NCBI GenBank assembly: GCA_000708835.1 | Contig: DF237265.1 | Coordinates: 39,986-103,985 of the forward strand | DNA length: 64,000 nucleotides | Reading direction: 5' to 3' | From: Klebsormidium nitens | Lineage: Eukaryota; Streptophyta; Klebsormidiophyceae; Klebsormidiales; Klebsormidiaceae | Part shown: piece after piece, positions 1-12,800 of the stretch | How the letters are laid out: every line of letters begins with the position of its first letter | Numbering within the stretch: the first letter of the stretch is position 1 | Notes under the pieces: generated by a model | Told to the model about the DNA's origin: nothing | The model's database searches: none | Seen by the model: only the letters and a program-made list of their open reading frames with translations | Translations under genes and position numbers: made by a program

Positions 1-231
1 GCAGGTCGCTAGGAGACAATGTCGCCCAGCTTTCCTTCTGCCCGCTTTTTGATACTTTCGATCCAAACAGCCGACCTGGCAACTCTTGCCCATCTTCCAG
101 TCTTTGAAGATCATCCCGCATTCCAGATGTCGGAACCGTGTATGGCCGTCAACTGTGCTGCTAATTGTAGTTAAGCTGGAGAGCAAGTCGTTGTGCTGCC
201 AATCAACATTCTCGCCACGTTCTCACTGCAG

Positions 232-1610
232 GGAAGGGCTGTGTATATACGTACGACGCGATCGGTTCGTACGAGCGGACGGGGTACAGCTGCCAGGGGA
301 GCGGCCAGCAGCTGGTGATGCCGGTGCTCGACAACCAGCTCAAGTCAGCGAGCCCCCTGGTCCTGCCCGCGGTGGTAGGTGCTGCCGGATAAAGCACCCC
401 AGCGGATACTTAGATATTCAGAAGCTTGCAGTATGATTTTCGGTGCCATTGGTGCCAGCTTTAGATCACGGTGACTCTCCGACCTTCCTATCACAGAGAT
501 TTCCCGACCCGCCTATGGAGAAATGGACGCAAAGCGGGAGCGAACTAGTCTTTTCCTCCGACTCCAAGACTACGACTGCAATGTCGCACCTTGTGTCAGG
601 AATCGGACTTACTGGATGGAAATCCGCGGACTATAATCGACTGTTGAGATATGGAGACAAGAGTCGTGGCGACTTCGTAGCGCTTTCGTGTGTCGTTAGT
701 GACATCGCCGAAGCTGGCGGAAAGACATGCGATGTTCGTCAGATACAGCAAAGCGTGAAAGGAGTGTTGCGGAAGGGCGTATGCACGTGGGTTATACAAC
801 TCGGTTGAGTTGAAAGCGGGGAAAGATCGAACCATATCTTAAAGAGGCTGGAGTTCGCCCGTCTCTTTGCTGCAAGGGCATAATAAAGCAAAAGGAAGGC
901 TTGTAGGAACGTAATAGCAAGAACAGGAAGCTGGTGGTCATCTAAAGATCTAAAAGGAAGGGGCCTATCAGGAGAGAATGTTGATACGTGTTGGAGCTTA
1001 AAAAAGGGAAAATGTTGGGCCGTTGCTTTCACGGGACAGGAAGATGCTTGACTCAGGCTTTGTATCTTCTGTCTACATTCGAGGAAAGGGCAGGCAACTT
1101 TGATGGTACTTCCGCGTGTGCTTGTCATCGACAAACCACTGTTGCGGGTAGTCACTGTGACGATCTTAATTAGGCGAGACCTCTTTCTGTTTGCAGAGCT
1201 CGGCGACTCCGCTATCTGAAGCGGAAGCAATGGATCTGATCAAAGATACATTTGCGTCAGCTGGGGAGAGAGACATTTACACGGTAAGCTTCGGCCTGTG
1301 TGTGCTTCGTAAGCTTCGACCCGTATCTGCTTCGGATGCCACTTAACAAGTTGCGTGGCTGACGAGGATAGGGAAATTTTTGTTTTCAGGGTTGCTCGCC
1401 CAGCTGCATTCAGGAAGTCCAGTCTTTCTCACGGCAGGTTGCGTTCGACCCGAGTGGCAGCATGGTTATTGTACTCTGGATCATTGCTGGTGCACTATCT
1501 TGTTTGTTTCTTACAGTTAACATCCTGTAATGCAGGGTGATGCCGTTGAGATCATAATCATCAACCGGAAAGGTATTCGGAAGGAGGTGCTTCCGCTAAA
1601 GAAGGATTAG
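232..1610 (+). CDS. PBF1: 20S proteasome subunit beta type-1 (beta-6), 3' part
   Basis: This is the C-terminal part of the non-catalytic beta-6 subunit of the 20S proteasome core, a structural subunit of the beta ring. Three exons are visible: 232-374, 1197-1283 and 1536-1610, the last ending in TAG. They encode about 101 residues. Key blocks are the stretch YDAIGSYER near the start, then MPVLDNQLKS, then a middle exon with TPLSEAEAMDLI and ERDIYT, and a C-terminus ending LPLKKD. All align with plant PBF1. Intron phases agree: the first exon starts after one base of a Gly codon, and the junctions at 374/1197 and 1283/1536 are phase 0. The full protein is about 223 residues, so the N-terminal half lies left of the window. 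Bases 1-231 look like intron, with a CTGCAG acceptor at 226-231. Confidence 0.93.
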
Positions 1611-3428
1611 TTTGCACGGCCTTGCTCAAAATAGGTACACTGAGAGCTGTGGATATCGTAGAGGTCGCACCTATATGGGGGGATATCGTTGATACATCAT
1701 TCCATTGTTTGTCGTCCCAAAGCGTGCCAGCAACGAGTTCATCACAATGCAGGAGTTCGGATCACGTCAAATGTGTATGGGGCTTCGTTGCATCATGTAC
1801 CTTGTGGCAAGCTGCTTTTTAGCCACTTGGTGTCTTACACACTGAGTAGGTGTTGATTTCCGCAACTCGCCAAGATCTCAAGGTGTTGTTCTGCACAAAT
1901 GCCCCGTTTGTCTTCGGGGGTAACCTTCCGCAGCAAAAGTAGTCCGTGCGACGGTCCCAAAACGTTCACTACCGTCACCCAGCTTTTTTTGTAGTAGCAC
2001 TTTGGAACACCGCGGTGTTTTTGCTAACGTGTGACCGTACGAGCCGGCGAGTTGGCAAGTTTACCCGCGGTGTTTTCTTGGCGACGGCAGCGCCGCAGCC
2101 GCGACCCCCGCCTTTCATTCGCTCGAATCCAACAACACCCGCTCTTTGTTGAAAGGCCCTTGGTGCGGACTGTTTCTGGCATTTTCATGAGTCACTTAAA
2201 ACGATCAAGCTGGTGGTCTGCATGTTTAGGCCCTTCCAAAGTCCGGAGCCTCGGAGATATGTTACTAATTGTGCTACTGGACATGATCATGCTCAGTCAC
2301 GTAACTTGCAATGTAAAGTTTAAACAAATATAGTCGATTTGAGAAACGTATGTATCAACGCCCCAATGGCCGCCTATCCACAGACTCGGTCAAACTTCTC
2401 AATGAGAAACTTCAGTCAACTACTTACCATTTTGACAGTGTCGGTTTCACTTAATTCATAAGGTTTCGAACTCAGTGCGCTCGAGCTACGACGGTTGCAT
2501 GAATCACATGAGGTAACGTACATGGTTCATGCATGACAGGACCATGTAGCTGGCCCGTTCGATCAGTGCATGCCAGCACTTTATATATAATTTGATTTAT
2601 GCCAACTTCAATGTAGGACGTGTGTTTGATAATTTGGCAAATCGTCGTCGTCGGTCGAGCTTGGCTTTTTGCACGTTCATGGACATTGAAGTAACTTACG
2701 TTAAATACTACTGAAGTAATTGCGCCGTTGGGCGCGATGGTGAGTCAGGCGTGCATGCGCATTTTTTTCATTCAGGTGCGCAAATCAACCATCTTCATGC
2801 AGATCTAGGGGTCTATCTCTACATCAGGCTCGATCCTCTTACCTTCAGGCTTGCAAGCTTCTCTGCAGATCCGCATGCCTTGGAGGCCGCGCTGAGCTGG
2901 CAATGACCCCGATTCCTCGCCGAGCCCGGGCGCCGAGCCGATTGATCAGCCGACCACTGTCCAGTGTCCAGTAGTACTCGATGGACAGACCGGGATAATA
3001 GTTGGGGGATCAGCTAGTCCTCAGTACGTTCAACTAAGGAGTCAACCTAGAGGAGTCGGGACTCGAGAGTCGGGAGTCGGGAGTGCGGTGGTTGGGAGTC
3101 GGCGGACGGGCCCGGGGCAGTGCATGAGTAAATGCGTCCGATCGATGTGTCGGCTTGACCAGTCTGCCGGTCTGCCGCATAACCTATCCCCTCGCAACAG
3201 ACTCCGAAACCGAGTCGGACTCCGAGTCCTTGCATGGAGCTAGCCTAGCCTGGGGATGCCGCAGCGGTAGGCCGTCATTGATCATGCATAGCGTATCCCT
3301 CGGAGAGACTCCCTCCACCTTCAGGCTTCAGAAGGTCAGGTAGGAGGTAGGAAGATGTCGGTCCGGGTTAGCCCAGTCCAGACTGCGGCTCAACTGACCC
3401 GCATCTTTGCTGACCACACTGACACCTG
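1611..3428. other. Intergenic region between PBF1 and the O-methyltransferase
   Basis: This stretch holds the PBF1 3' flank and no reading frame I can assign to a family. About 2030-2110 is noticeably GC-rich. From about 3050 to 3235 there is a short degenerate repeat built on GAGTCGGGA-like units, with an inverted partner near 3200-3226. No RNA gene was recognised. Confidence 0.5.
3050..3115. repeat. Degenerate tandem GAGTCGGGA-type repeat
   Basis: Several imperfect copies of GAGTCGGGA / GAGTCGG lie head to tail here. A complementary CCGAGTC / GGACTCCGAGTCC patch follows at about 3205-3226. The repeat lies about 300 bp upstream of the O-methyltransferase start. It may be only a simple-sequence tract. 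Confidence 0.5.
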
Positions 3429-4094
3429 ATGAGCGCACCCAGCAAGCATTCGTTCTTCTGGTTCCTCTGCAGCATTGCAGGCGCACTCCTTTTAGCTGCC
3501 CTGTATATGCCCAGGATTCCAATGGCGGCCGCGGATCCCTTCCGCTCGCTCTACAACGCCACCAAACGGCACCGCTCACAGCACGGCTGCCTCGCGTACA
3601 CATTCGAAGACGGCCCCAATCTAGTTGCGCTTGTCCAGAAGTTGCGCCCGAACCGCGTGCTGGAACTAGGCACGGCGCTTGGGTACACCGCGTGCATCTT
3701 TTCTACAGGAAGGCCGACCACAAAAGTTGACACCGTCGAGCGCGACCCAGAGCACGTGCGGCTGGCGCGCGAGAATGTGGCGTCCGTCGGGTTAACGGAG
3801 CGCGTCAAAGTGATCGAGGGCGATTTCAACCAGGTTTTACCCAAGCTACCGGCGGCAGGGTATGACGTTGCCTTCTTTGACGGGTATGCGCCGAGTATGG
3901 ACATCATCGACACGCTGAGGACAAAGTTGAGTGGGGAGGGAACGCTGATCTGCGGGAATCTGGGGCTGGTTAGCGATTCAGCGGAGTCGCGGCGGCTGTC
4001 AAAAGAGCTGGCGGATAAGAGCAGGTGGCTTACAGAGTGGGCGCTGGAAGGGGGGGCGACAGCGGTTGCAAAGAAAGTCAACGGGCAGCAGTAG
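3429..4094 (+). CDS. Class I SAM-dependent O-methyltransferase with N-terminal membrane segment
   Basis: A single uninterrupted reading frame of 221 codons. Residues about 8-26 form a hydrophobic segment (starts SFFWFLC) that could be a signal anchor. The rest has a Rossmann-type methyltransferase core: glycine motif VLELGTALGY at about 76-85 for S-adenosylmethionine binding, an acidic residue after strand beta-2 (VDTVERD), then VIEGDFNQVL and AFFDGYAPS. The order resembles the COMT/CCoAOMT-like (Methyltransf_24 / YrrM) group. The substrate cannot be told from sequence. The first ATG (3429) keeps the membrane segment; a start at Met-28 would give a soluble enzyme. It is the only gene here without introns, and it is more GC-rich than its flanks. 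That is compatible with horizontal acquisition or retroposition, but neither is shown. Confidence 0.85.
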   Translation: MSAPSKHSFFWFLCSIAGALLLAALYMPRIPMAAADPFRSLYNATKRHRSQHGCLAYTFEDGPNLVALVQKLRPNRVLELGTALGYTACIFSTGRPTTKVDTVERDPEHVRLARENVASVGLTERVKVIEGDFNQVLPKLPAAGYDVAFFDGYAPSMDIIDTLRTKLSGEGTLICGNLGLVSDSAESRRLSKELADKSRWLTEWALEGGATAVAKKVNGQQ

Positions 4095-6825
4095 GGCGGC
4101 GCACGCCTTTTCCTAATTAATTCCGAAGCGGCATACCCCAGTTTTCAGTCAAACTGATTGAGTACTGGGGATATGTGATGCCTGATGCACATATTTTCCT
4201 GAAGCCTATCTGATGATGTGGACCCTTCCAGCGCCTGTGTAGCGTGCAGTAGCTGCGACAGAACTGCTAACCCTTTCTTTGATTGTTCCAGAAAGCACGC
4301 TGTATTTGTAGAGAACTGGTTAGATAAATCAAACTTGTGTCACACAACATTCTTCAAATTAAGTGCTTGGATCAAGGGTTGCAAAAGGGGAGATGGGGAG
4401 GGGAGGGATCCGGGAAGGGGCGGGGAGTTGAGCATGAGGAGAGTGGAGGGCACCTGTGGCGAGGGGTAAGGATGGCCCAATTGTTATGCATGTCTTCCAT
4501 CTGTGGATCTCAAAGTGATGGCTTCATGCACATTCTCTCTGTTGATTGAGCATTCTGAGTCCAGCACCGCCATTGATTATTGAAACCCGGATCAACTTGA
4601 GCTTAACTTGCTAAGGAATCCTTTCAAGTGTACACCCTGATTCTGATGTCGGATCAAATGATAACGGAGCATGACCTGGGATGTCGGTGGTTTGACAGAA
4701 GCTTTGGCTCAAGCGAGTGCATGCCACCTGATGCTCAGGGTGGATGACAATCTGTGGCGCCACCCCCACAATCTGCTACACCTTTACTCAATTAGACGGT
4801 CTTTTGGTCAAGTGCCAATGAAGTCGAGTCAGGGCCTGGCATAGTAGCGCAGGGAACGATGGAGACCCAGCCGTGCCCGCTGGCCCCTGATTCAGTCTGG
4901 TAGCACATTACAGTGGTTTTATGTTCGATTTCTTTTGACGGTGTATATGCTTGAAGCATTCTCTCAGTAATATTGTGAACACGGCGCGCTAGCTCTTGCT
5001 TACATGAGTTTGTCATGCTAGAGCTCCGCTGATCCTTGCCATGCCGCCACCGGGTGGGCCATGCATCCGCTAATGTGGTGGAAGTGCCTGGAATGGCATC
5101 ATTAATTGCAGCTGATACAGATCAATAATCGCGCACTCTATTGGAATATACGATGATACTTTGGTCGGATGCATGCGAGCTCGATCACTCTATATTAGAT
5201 ATTCACAGCTCCTGGGTGGAGCCTGCTGCATGCAATGATGGCCGACTCCTCACGATCAGCTTATAGTATTACTACATAGCTTCTTGCAGTCTCCTACCGG
5301 CTAGTAGATATACTATAGTAATCTGGTATATATATATTTAGAGCACGGCTATATATATATCTGCAGTGGCGGCCGCCATGGCATGGTCACATGTCCGACT
5401 TCCGAATATGATCATTATCAGTATATCGCAGAATGCGCTGCATGACTGAGCATGACTGACACTGAGCTATAGCTCTTCGAGCTCGCCGCACCAGCCCCGG
5501 ATCTCCAGCTTATTTACTTGAATAAGCTCGATCCGGTGTTCCGACTGATTGCAATCGTTGCAACTTATGCATCAAACTGAGCTTAATTCAGTGTGCCACT
5601 GAATGGAGCTCACATCATTAGCACATGTGCTGACAATCTTGCATTTGCAAGTAGCCAATCCCGCATGGTCTCAAGCTGTCAAAACCTACCTGCTTAAGCT
5701 CACTGCATTTCCGTCCTGAATTTTCAACAGTATTGTCGAAATTTGCACCCGGTGTTCCCATCAGTCAATATGCACATGTATGGCCGGGCGCGGCCAGCTA
5801 GGGCTGCCCGACCTATTTGGAAAAGACAGAACAGAATGATATCGGTGTAAGATGCAGTACAGTGATTAGTGTACGAGATAATGTACATGATTCGAACAAA
5901 GCTGACATGCAATAGCAATTAACCTGAAGTCCGCTTCTGAACGCCAGATTATGCTGAGTCTCCCGTAGTGCTTGCATGTCACATCTATGCTACATTCGGA
6001 GAGGCTAAGTCGGTGGTCGCACTGGGGGCAGTTCTGTAGGAACCACAGACGAACCCGTTAAGGCGCATCTGATGAAGCCTCCAACCATTGTCTACGTCTG
6101 CACGGGTCTTGAGAATCAAGCAGAAGCTTCTTTCGAGGTGCAAGCTACCATGCGAGCACACTCTGCAAGCAACGTATGTATAAGATGTCCATCAAGACGA
6201 GATTGAACAACAGAATTGAGTGCACCAATGTTGAACGGAGAGGGAGGGAGTGCCACAGCCGCTAGCCTGGGTCAGCGTCTTTGCTCACCATCTTTTTGTC
6301 GAGGGTTGAAGCCTGGCATCCCTTCCCGGCTAGCTAACCTCCGCGGCGGTCGACTCGTCACCTCCGGAGGAGAAGACACCTCCCCCACCTCCGCTTGAGG
6401 CCCTGCAGAAGAGAGTATCGGGTGATGAGGACAATGATGCGACAGTGGGCGAAGTTTGCTGACAAAATGATTACATTCAAGACCACTCGAAACTCTTCCG
6501 TCCTTCAGAGGATCAAATATTTCGGAGAACGCTTTAGGAAGTCAGGCAATATAACAGCGAAGCATTCGGAACCCCGTCATTTTGTTACCGGGCAGATCAG
6601 TGCGGCTTTTCTTAACATGAAAAGCTTCTGACGTCGGATGGACCAGGCCCATTCAGATGAGTTCGGTCCGACTGGAAGAAAAAGATCCCAGAACGATCGC
6701 CTCTTGCAGAAATGAACAACGTAGAACCGGGGTCTTTCAGCTTATTAGGCATCATACCCTAGTATGAATTAGGACTGCCGAGCTGTTTGCCCACGAGCAC
6801 GCAACCACACAATCACACCGAGCGG
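4095..6825. other. Gene-free AT-rich interval
   Basis: No supported gene in about 2.7 kb. The central part (5100-5950) is AT-rich and full of short palindromes (GATC, ATGCAT, GAGCTC, CATATG, TATATA). It contains a G-rich tract near 4387 (listed separately). The reading frames here are short and have no recognisable domain. The right end is the 3' flank of the minus-strand antiporter gene. Confidence 0.5.
4387..4424 (+). promoter_or_regulatory. Potential G-quadruplex tract
   Basis: Runs of four, four, four, three, three, four and four G are separated by loops of one to five bases. This satisfies the usual G3+N1-7 quadruplex pattern on the plus strand. It lies about 300 bp downstream of the O-methyltransferase stop. 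Function is unknown. Confidence 0.4.
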
Positions 6826-9800
6826 CTACTCGGTACTACCAAAGAGACTGAATACTAAGGCCGTCAGCCTGGATGCACGTGGAAACGAGGACCCCCTAGC
6901 TTGTCCCTCACCTTGGCCGTTGGCCTGGCTCTCCACCCGCGTGAGGTCCTCCTCGCTGGCCGTCGTGAAGAAGGGCCGAATGTACTTCTTGTCCACCGTC
7001 TCCAAAAAGCTGCGCCCACGAGAGAAGCAGCGACAGGGAAAGGAGTGAGATCGGCTGTGTGAACTACCGTCGAAAAGCGATGGGAAAAGCCAAAGCGGGT
7101 CGTCGCAGCAGGTCTATGACTCAAGCGTCTGGATTCCATAGTGTTTGACGTGCGGAACATCAAACGACAAGGTAAAAGAGGACAAGGATTTTGGAAAGGT
7201 GCACGTGTCGAACTTCTGAAGATAAGTGGTTGAAACCGTGGGTGTTAGAGAACACAAGTTTGACTAACAGAACGAAGTGGAGCTTCGAAGTGAAGATCGA
7301 CAGATCATCGTCTTGTCCACAAAAAAAGGAATTGTAGCATGGTCTGCTTTTGAAGCACCGAAGGCGCTATGATTGTGGCGAAAGCTCAGAAAGAGCGCGA
7401 CTCACGTGCCGTTTGCCTCCGGCATGTACTGCTTGGCCGCTCGCTGGAAGTTTTTGAGGCGCATCTGAAGGGAGCCCCGGCTTGTGGGGCTCGAGGGGGG
7501 CGTGTAGTCCGACTCGCCGTTCCCCTGCAACAGGAAACGCGCGTCAAGTTAGCGGTACTGTGATATCGTCCAGGAGAAGGGCAAAAGGCGTAGTCCGGCC
7601 CGACACGAGTAGGCCAGCCGAGTGGCAGCTAATTGACCAACTAGAGAGGAAAAGCCAACAAAAACTTCAACGATTGGGTCTCAAAAGTACTGCACTGCAA
7701 CCAACAGCACACATCTCAAGAAGAACCAAAAGCGGGGGATAAACTCAACGTGGTATTTCAGCCTGCACAATCTATTGCTTAGAAGTCTGGCAGCAAGCTA
7801 GACCAGCGGCGACCACGAATCAAGATACCGGGCGGGCTTCTAAGCTGGGAGCGACAAAATTTAGAACAAACGATGAAAAACGGCAAACACCGCTCACCGA
7901 TCGCATCAGCCCCGCCTCCTCCCCCGCTCCATCTAGAGCCTGCAAAGGATATTTCCACCACTAAGCACTCAAAAAACAGTTGTTGCCCGCCCAATCACAC
8001 TAGCCGGTCTCGAGGTACACTGTGCTAGACGGGACTGGCGCCCACTGTAACCTTATTTCGGTTGAATTGATGAACAGCGAACTGAGGGGGGATACGCAAT
8101 TTTATGCGTGCGCGACGGCTCACCTCCCCTGCCAGTGGCTGGAAGTCGTCCCCCAGCAAGTCGAGCCGCCTGAGGACCTCCGCTGTGGAACCCCCGACCC
8201 CCAAGACCTGCGGAAAAGAAAGACACGGAGTGACCTTAGAGGCACGACGAGTCTTGTCACAGCCCGACCCACCCGTTGGCAGCCCATTTGCAAGCAGAGT
8301 GCTGCGAAGAATTGAGCACACGGGTCGACCCAATTAAATGTGGTCAACAATTCTGCGTGTACCAGGGCCCTTTTTTTCGAGATCCATGACTCAAAGAGGC
8401 AGGAAAAGCACTTTAGCCGATTGTGTTGAGCGCGATTCCGTGGGTCAAAGAGAGGCACGTAAGGGTCAAGGATGCACTATCCTTGCCTTCTATGATCTGA
8501 CACATTCTAGACAAAGTCCTGCCTTCATAAGCTCGAAAGTGCTTCATAAGCCCATAATCGCTCCTCTTCTGAGGTGGTGCGGGCTCTTACCGTGAGCACC
8601 ACGATGGCCGTGGTCGTTGTGAACATGACCTTCCCGTGGCCCGTTGGTAGGTCCTCAATCGACTGCAGCGCAAGTGCGAACGCCATGGCGCCCCGGAGAC
8701 CTGCACGGAATTGACACGAAAGCAGCTGACCAGTGGGCCTCGGCCGGGGAATAGATCTGGGTACACTTGGCCATATTGCTTTTCTTGTTTAGTTTCGTGC
8801 GCTGAATCGGCCCAGGAACGATGCATAGCGGACGTCTCAACGAGAGAAGAAAAAATTGCACAAAGGAACCATGAGCGTATGATTTAAATGGGGAGCGCAA
8901 ACCAATGAACGACTCAGCGATGGCCGTTCTGAAGAGAGGATTCGACCCCTAACGAGCCGGAGCCTGTGTAAAGAAACATCGATCATATGCTGTTCGTGCC
9001 CTGATGGCTTACCGCTGAACCAGAGCGCTTTTTGATGGGCCATAGGGATGTTCTTGCTGCGGGGCCGGATAGTGTTGATGATGTATGACAGCGGGAACAC
9101 GTTGGCGGCCCTGCGCAGGACCGGAACGCTTGCTTGAGCGGAAGGGCATCTTGTTTATAACGATGCACATCGAGAAGCGTGGAAGCTTGCAAGCTGTGTG
9201 CTGCACTGCTGTCGTCCTCCAAGCTGAAACGTTGTTGCGAAAAGTTCGAGAGCGGCTTCCTTGAGGAATCCGGCAGATACTCGACTTCAATCAGTAGAAC
9301 TCAGAAGTACCATGCCCTCTGCAACACTACGGATAGAAATAGCATCATTCTTGATGTCTCCATTGCTGATTGAAAACGTGAGCCCTTTGTCAGCGGAATA
9401 AGATGCACATCACTCACAGACATGCCGGCCTCTCACCAGGGAGGTTCAACAAAACCGATTCATTGCCTCTCTTGTGCAGCTAACTGAAAGAAGTGGAGGT
9501 ACGTACCTGGCTGCCAGGATAGCAATGATGGCAAAGAAGGTGAAGCTGACGTGTGTCCAGCTCTGCTCCGTGTTGAAGATGGCCACGCCCATGTAGATGA
9601 AGCTGGATACAGGGAGGCGCAAAAAGCTCAGCCGAAACTTGCAGCCGATATGATATGAGAGAAGAGACTGTCAGAACTCAGGTTAATCTGAGAATTTGAA
9701 GACACTGGCATATGCGGGTATGGAAGAGCTTCCCAGAAGTCTTCAAGTCGAACCTCATAGAAGGAAGTTCCTTCTTCCGTACGAAGATACGCATTCATAA

Positions 9801-12800
9801 CGCACACACGCTGACAGACGTACAATTTCTATCATAGAGCGGAATCTCTAGAGTACGCAAGGAAAAAGGAAAGCTGTTGCACTTTTAGCAGGGGCGGGAC
9901 TCACACAAAGGTCTCGGCGAGGGTGGCAATCAGGCGGAAGAACTGTGTGACGTTCTCCTGGGCCTTGTCAGAAAGATTGGGAAGAGCGTAGTGCTTCATC
10001 AGCTGCAACAAAAGGAGATTGACGTCAGCACGGCCGCTACAGGAAAGCCACCCCGGCGAGTCAACGAACGTTTCTTTCGATAGGACAACGTTCGTCCCTC
10101 GCATCAGATGTGAAGTATCTTCTAGACCCGCTACTACGCTCGAATGCACGCTCATAGGCATATTGGGACAGCTTCTTCATCAACCACTGCGACTCTAGGT
10201 GCTACACGCAGAGAGCACAGGACACCAGTGGGTGGACCAGATGCAGACCCAATCAATCAGTCGCCATGCACGGGTCTCGAAACAGCTGACAACGGGGCGC
10301 CGAATCTGACTGATTGATCGTACGCACCACTCCGTTGAAGAGGATCGCGACGATCCCGGACAAGCTGAGGCCGTCGGCCATCATGTAGGCGCAGTACGGG
10401 AACAGGATCACCAGGCACGACTCCAAGTTGTGCAGGCTGCGACAATGGGGAGGGCCAGTCAAACTTTAGTCAGACTTCTTATGGCAGCAGTTCGCAACGC
10501 CCTATTGAAAACGGTCTCTTGGTTGTGCCAGTAGCTAGAGTGCGCCCTTACAGTGCCGTTTCATCGATTGCCACGAAACCCTTCTCCGTAGGATAGCAAC
10601 TACGATCACCTTCAAACGGCCAGACAATGAGGACGTGCTGTCAAGAGTAAATGGGGTTAATCTTGAGCGAAGATGCACATGCTTGAGAAAATAAGCGGCT
10701 GTGGCAGGGGGCACCTACTTGTTCACCGCCAACCCAGCGTACTTGAACAGCAGCGCGCAGGCCAACGCAACTACGGTACCTGTACAACCAGACGGAACGG
10801 GACTTCTTAGCAGTTAATGGAGGAAACGGCTTGGAATCATACCCAAAGAGATGCCAGCGGAAATCACAAGGAAGCTGCCGGAGAGGAGACAACTAAATCT
10901 TGGTTGGATCGATCACGGGATGTTTGAGCCAAGACGCAGCACGATCGAGCTTGCCTAGAAACTTTGATACTGATTCGACGGACAGAGCCACCGTCTTCCA
11001 AGTAATACTTCCAAGAGATGAAGGGGAGGTGGTTTTAATGACGACTTTCTGCCAAGACGGATTTCAGAACTTTCCAACCGAGGACGATGTCTAGCCTGCT
11101 TCAAATGCGCCGTTAGTAAACCCCTGCCCGCTTCCTTCGACTCACCAATCGCTAGCGAGCCCATGAGGATGGTCAGGAAGACCACGGCGGGGTCGTAAAT
11201 GTTGCGATGCTGCTCGGGGTTTGCTACGACCGAAACAAGCGTCCTACAAGGATACGGAGACGGGCGGGTTGGACATCGACGCGTCTTGGGGGTTAGTGCC
11301 GCCACTCACCTATGGCTAGGGAGCCCACCAGAATAATGAGGAAGAAAACAATGGGGTCCCTCAGATTAAGCTGGTCAAAGCCGGTGGCCTGAAACGAGAG
11401 CAACGTCCTGCACACACGCCCAGACGACGGCTGCTCCGGTGAACGCACCGCTGAGCGAAGGGACGGTGACTTGCAAGCGTTGAGTACTTGATAGTTCACC
11501 AGAACACCTGAATGTTTTCAAAACGTTAGGACAGACGTAGACGTATGACTATTTGAGCATCGTATGAAGAGCCTCGAATGGTGTTGCTGAACTTCGACCA
11601 AGATTCAGTGTTCCGGAATTCTTAGCTGCGACCAGAGAAATCGTTCGGCTCCAGTTCGTCTGCTGAATTCGATTCGTTAGTGCTTGACAGTGGGGCCAAC
11701 TTGCTTGGAGCAGTCCAACAAGGGACCAGGGCCACTCTCCTGGCATGTTTGAAACACGTGTAAAGTTCGAAAAGAAGAGCGCTCACCTGTACAGAACGAT
11801 GGCCACAGCATCGTTCAAGATGGACTCTCCAAACACAAGGGCATAAAGGTTGACGTCCCCTCCCAGCTCCTGCAAAAACGATGGATATCTTCAAGGCTGG
11901 AATGCCACCTGCAATCTTTGAAAACGGACTGCGCAGCGCGACAGGCGCTGCCAAATGTTATGCAGGCTTTCGAAACTTCCTGAGCCTCAAGATGAAGAGA
12001 AGGACTGATCGAAAAGTTTTCAAGATGAGTTGTTCTGGAATGAGTCATTTGAATCCACATTCACTGGACGTGAAAGCCACCTGGCCGACTTAAAAGACTC
12101 CAGTCAATTGCAATGCCGTGTGTGCCACGATCACATCCCGCAGATTTCTGGAAGGAATTGTGCAGAATCCCCCCGAGGCGACGTCTGGGTTGAACAACTT
12201 TCCATGATCTGTGAAGGGTGCTACATGAGTGCTGCATATATGACTAATTTGGGAAACGACACACACAAAATCGTGACTTCGATCTGCTGCGGAGCAGTTC
12301 CGGGCGCCCGGCTTCTCACCTGGAAAATTGCCAGGACCGTCACTGGGTCTGTCGCCGAAATGAGCGCCCCAAAGATAAGGCACTCCACAAAGGGCAGCTG
12401 ATAACTCAGCCAAAGGAAGCCCACCACATACCTGCACAATAGTTGTGAGGCTTAAGTGGGAGATTTTCCAAGGACAAAATCTGCCCTTTTAAAAAAATCT
12501 GATCAAATAGGAATGGCATCACTCGAACCTCAGCTCCTTCCGAGTTCACCTTATTGACCAATGATTGGACCCGCAGGCGTGGCGAACAGGTGGAGACCTT
12601 AAAGACATGGTTTGCGGGGATTACAACTAGCAAGTACTGTCTTGCGTAGCAATGACGGCAGCCGAAAAGTGACCGTTTGAAGAGTAGATGGCCAGAATGG
12701 GGCTCAATGGGTAGCTTGGGGACTCACATGATCACGCCGGTCACAATGGCTGCTATGAAGGTCCCCACGAATGCGAAGAGGGCGATGGCCCCAAAGTTTT

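Noticed and set aside
5880-5960. tRNA gene suggested by TTCGAATC on the minus strand
   Set aside because: No matching A-box, and no acceptor or anticodon stem can be drawn.
11446-11512. Extra small NHX exon between 11787 and 11407
   Set aside because: A frame could be forced (starting CSGELSS) but its donor is poor. The exon at 11310-11407 extends to its own acceptor at 11408-11409 with the correct phase and the family RT(L/M) motif, so no extra exon is needed.
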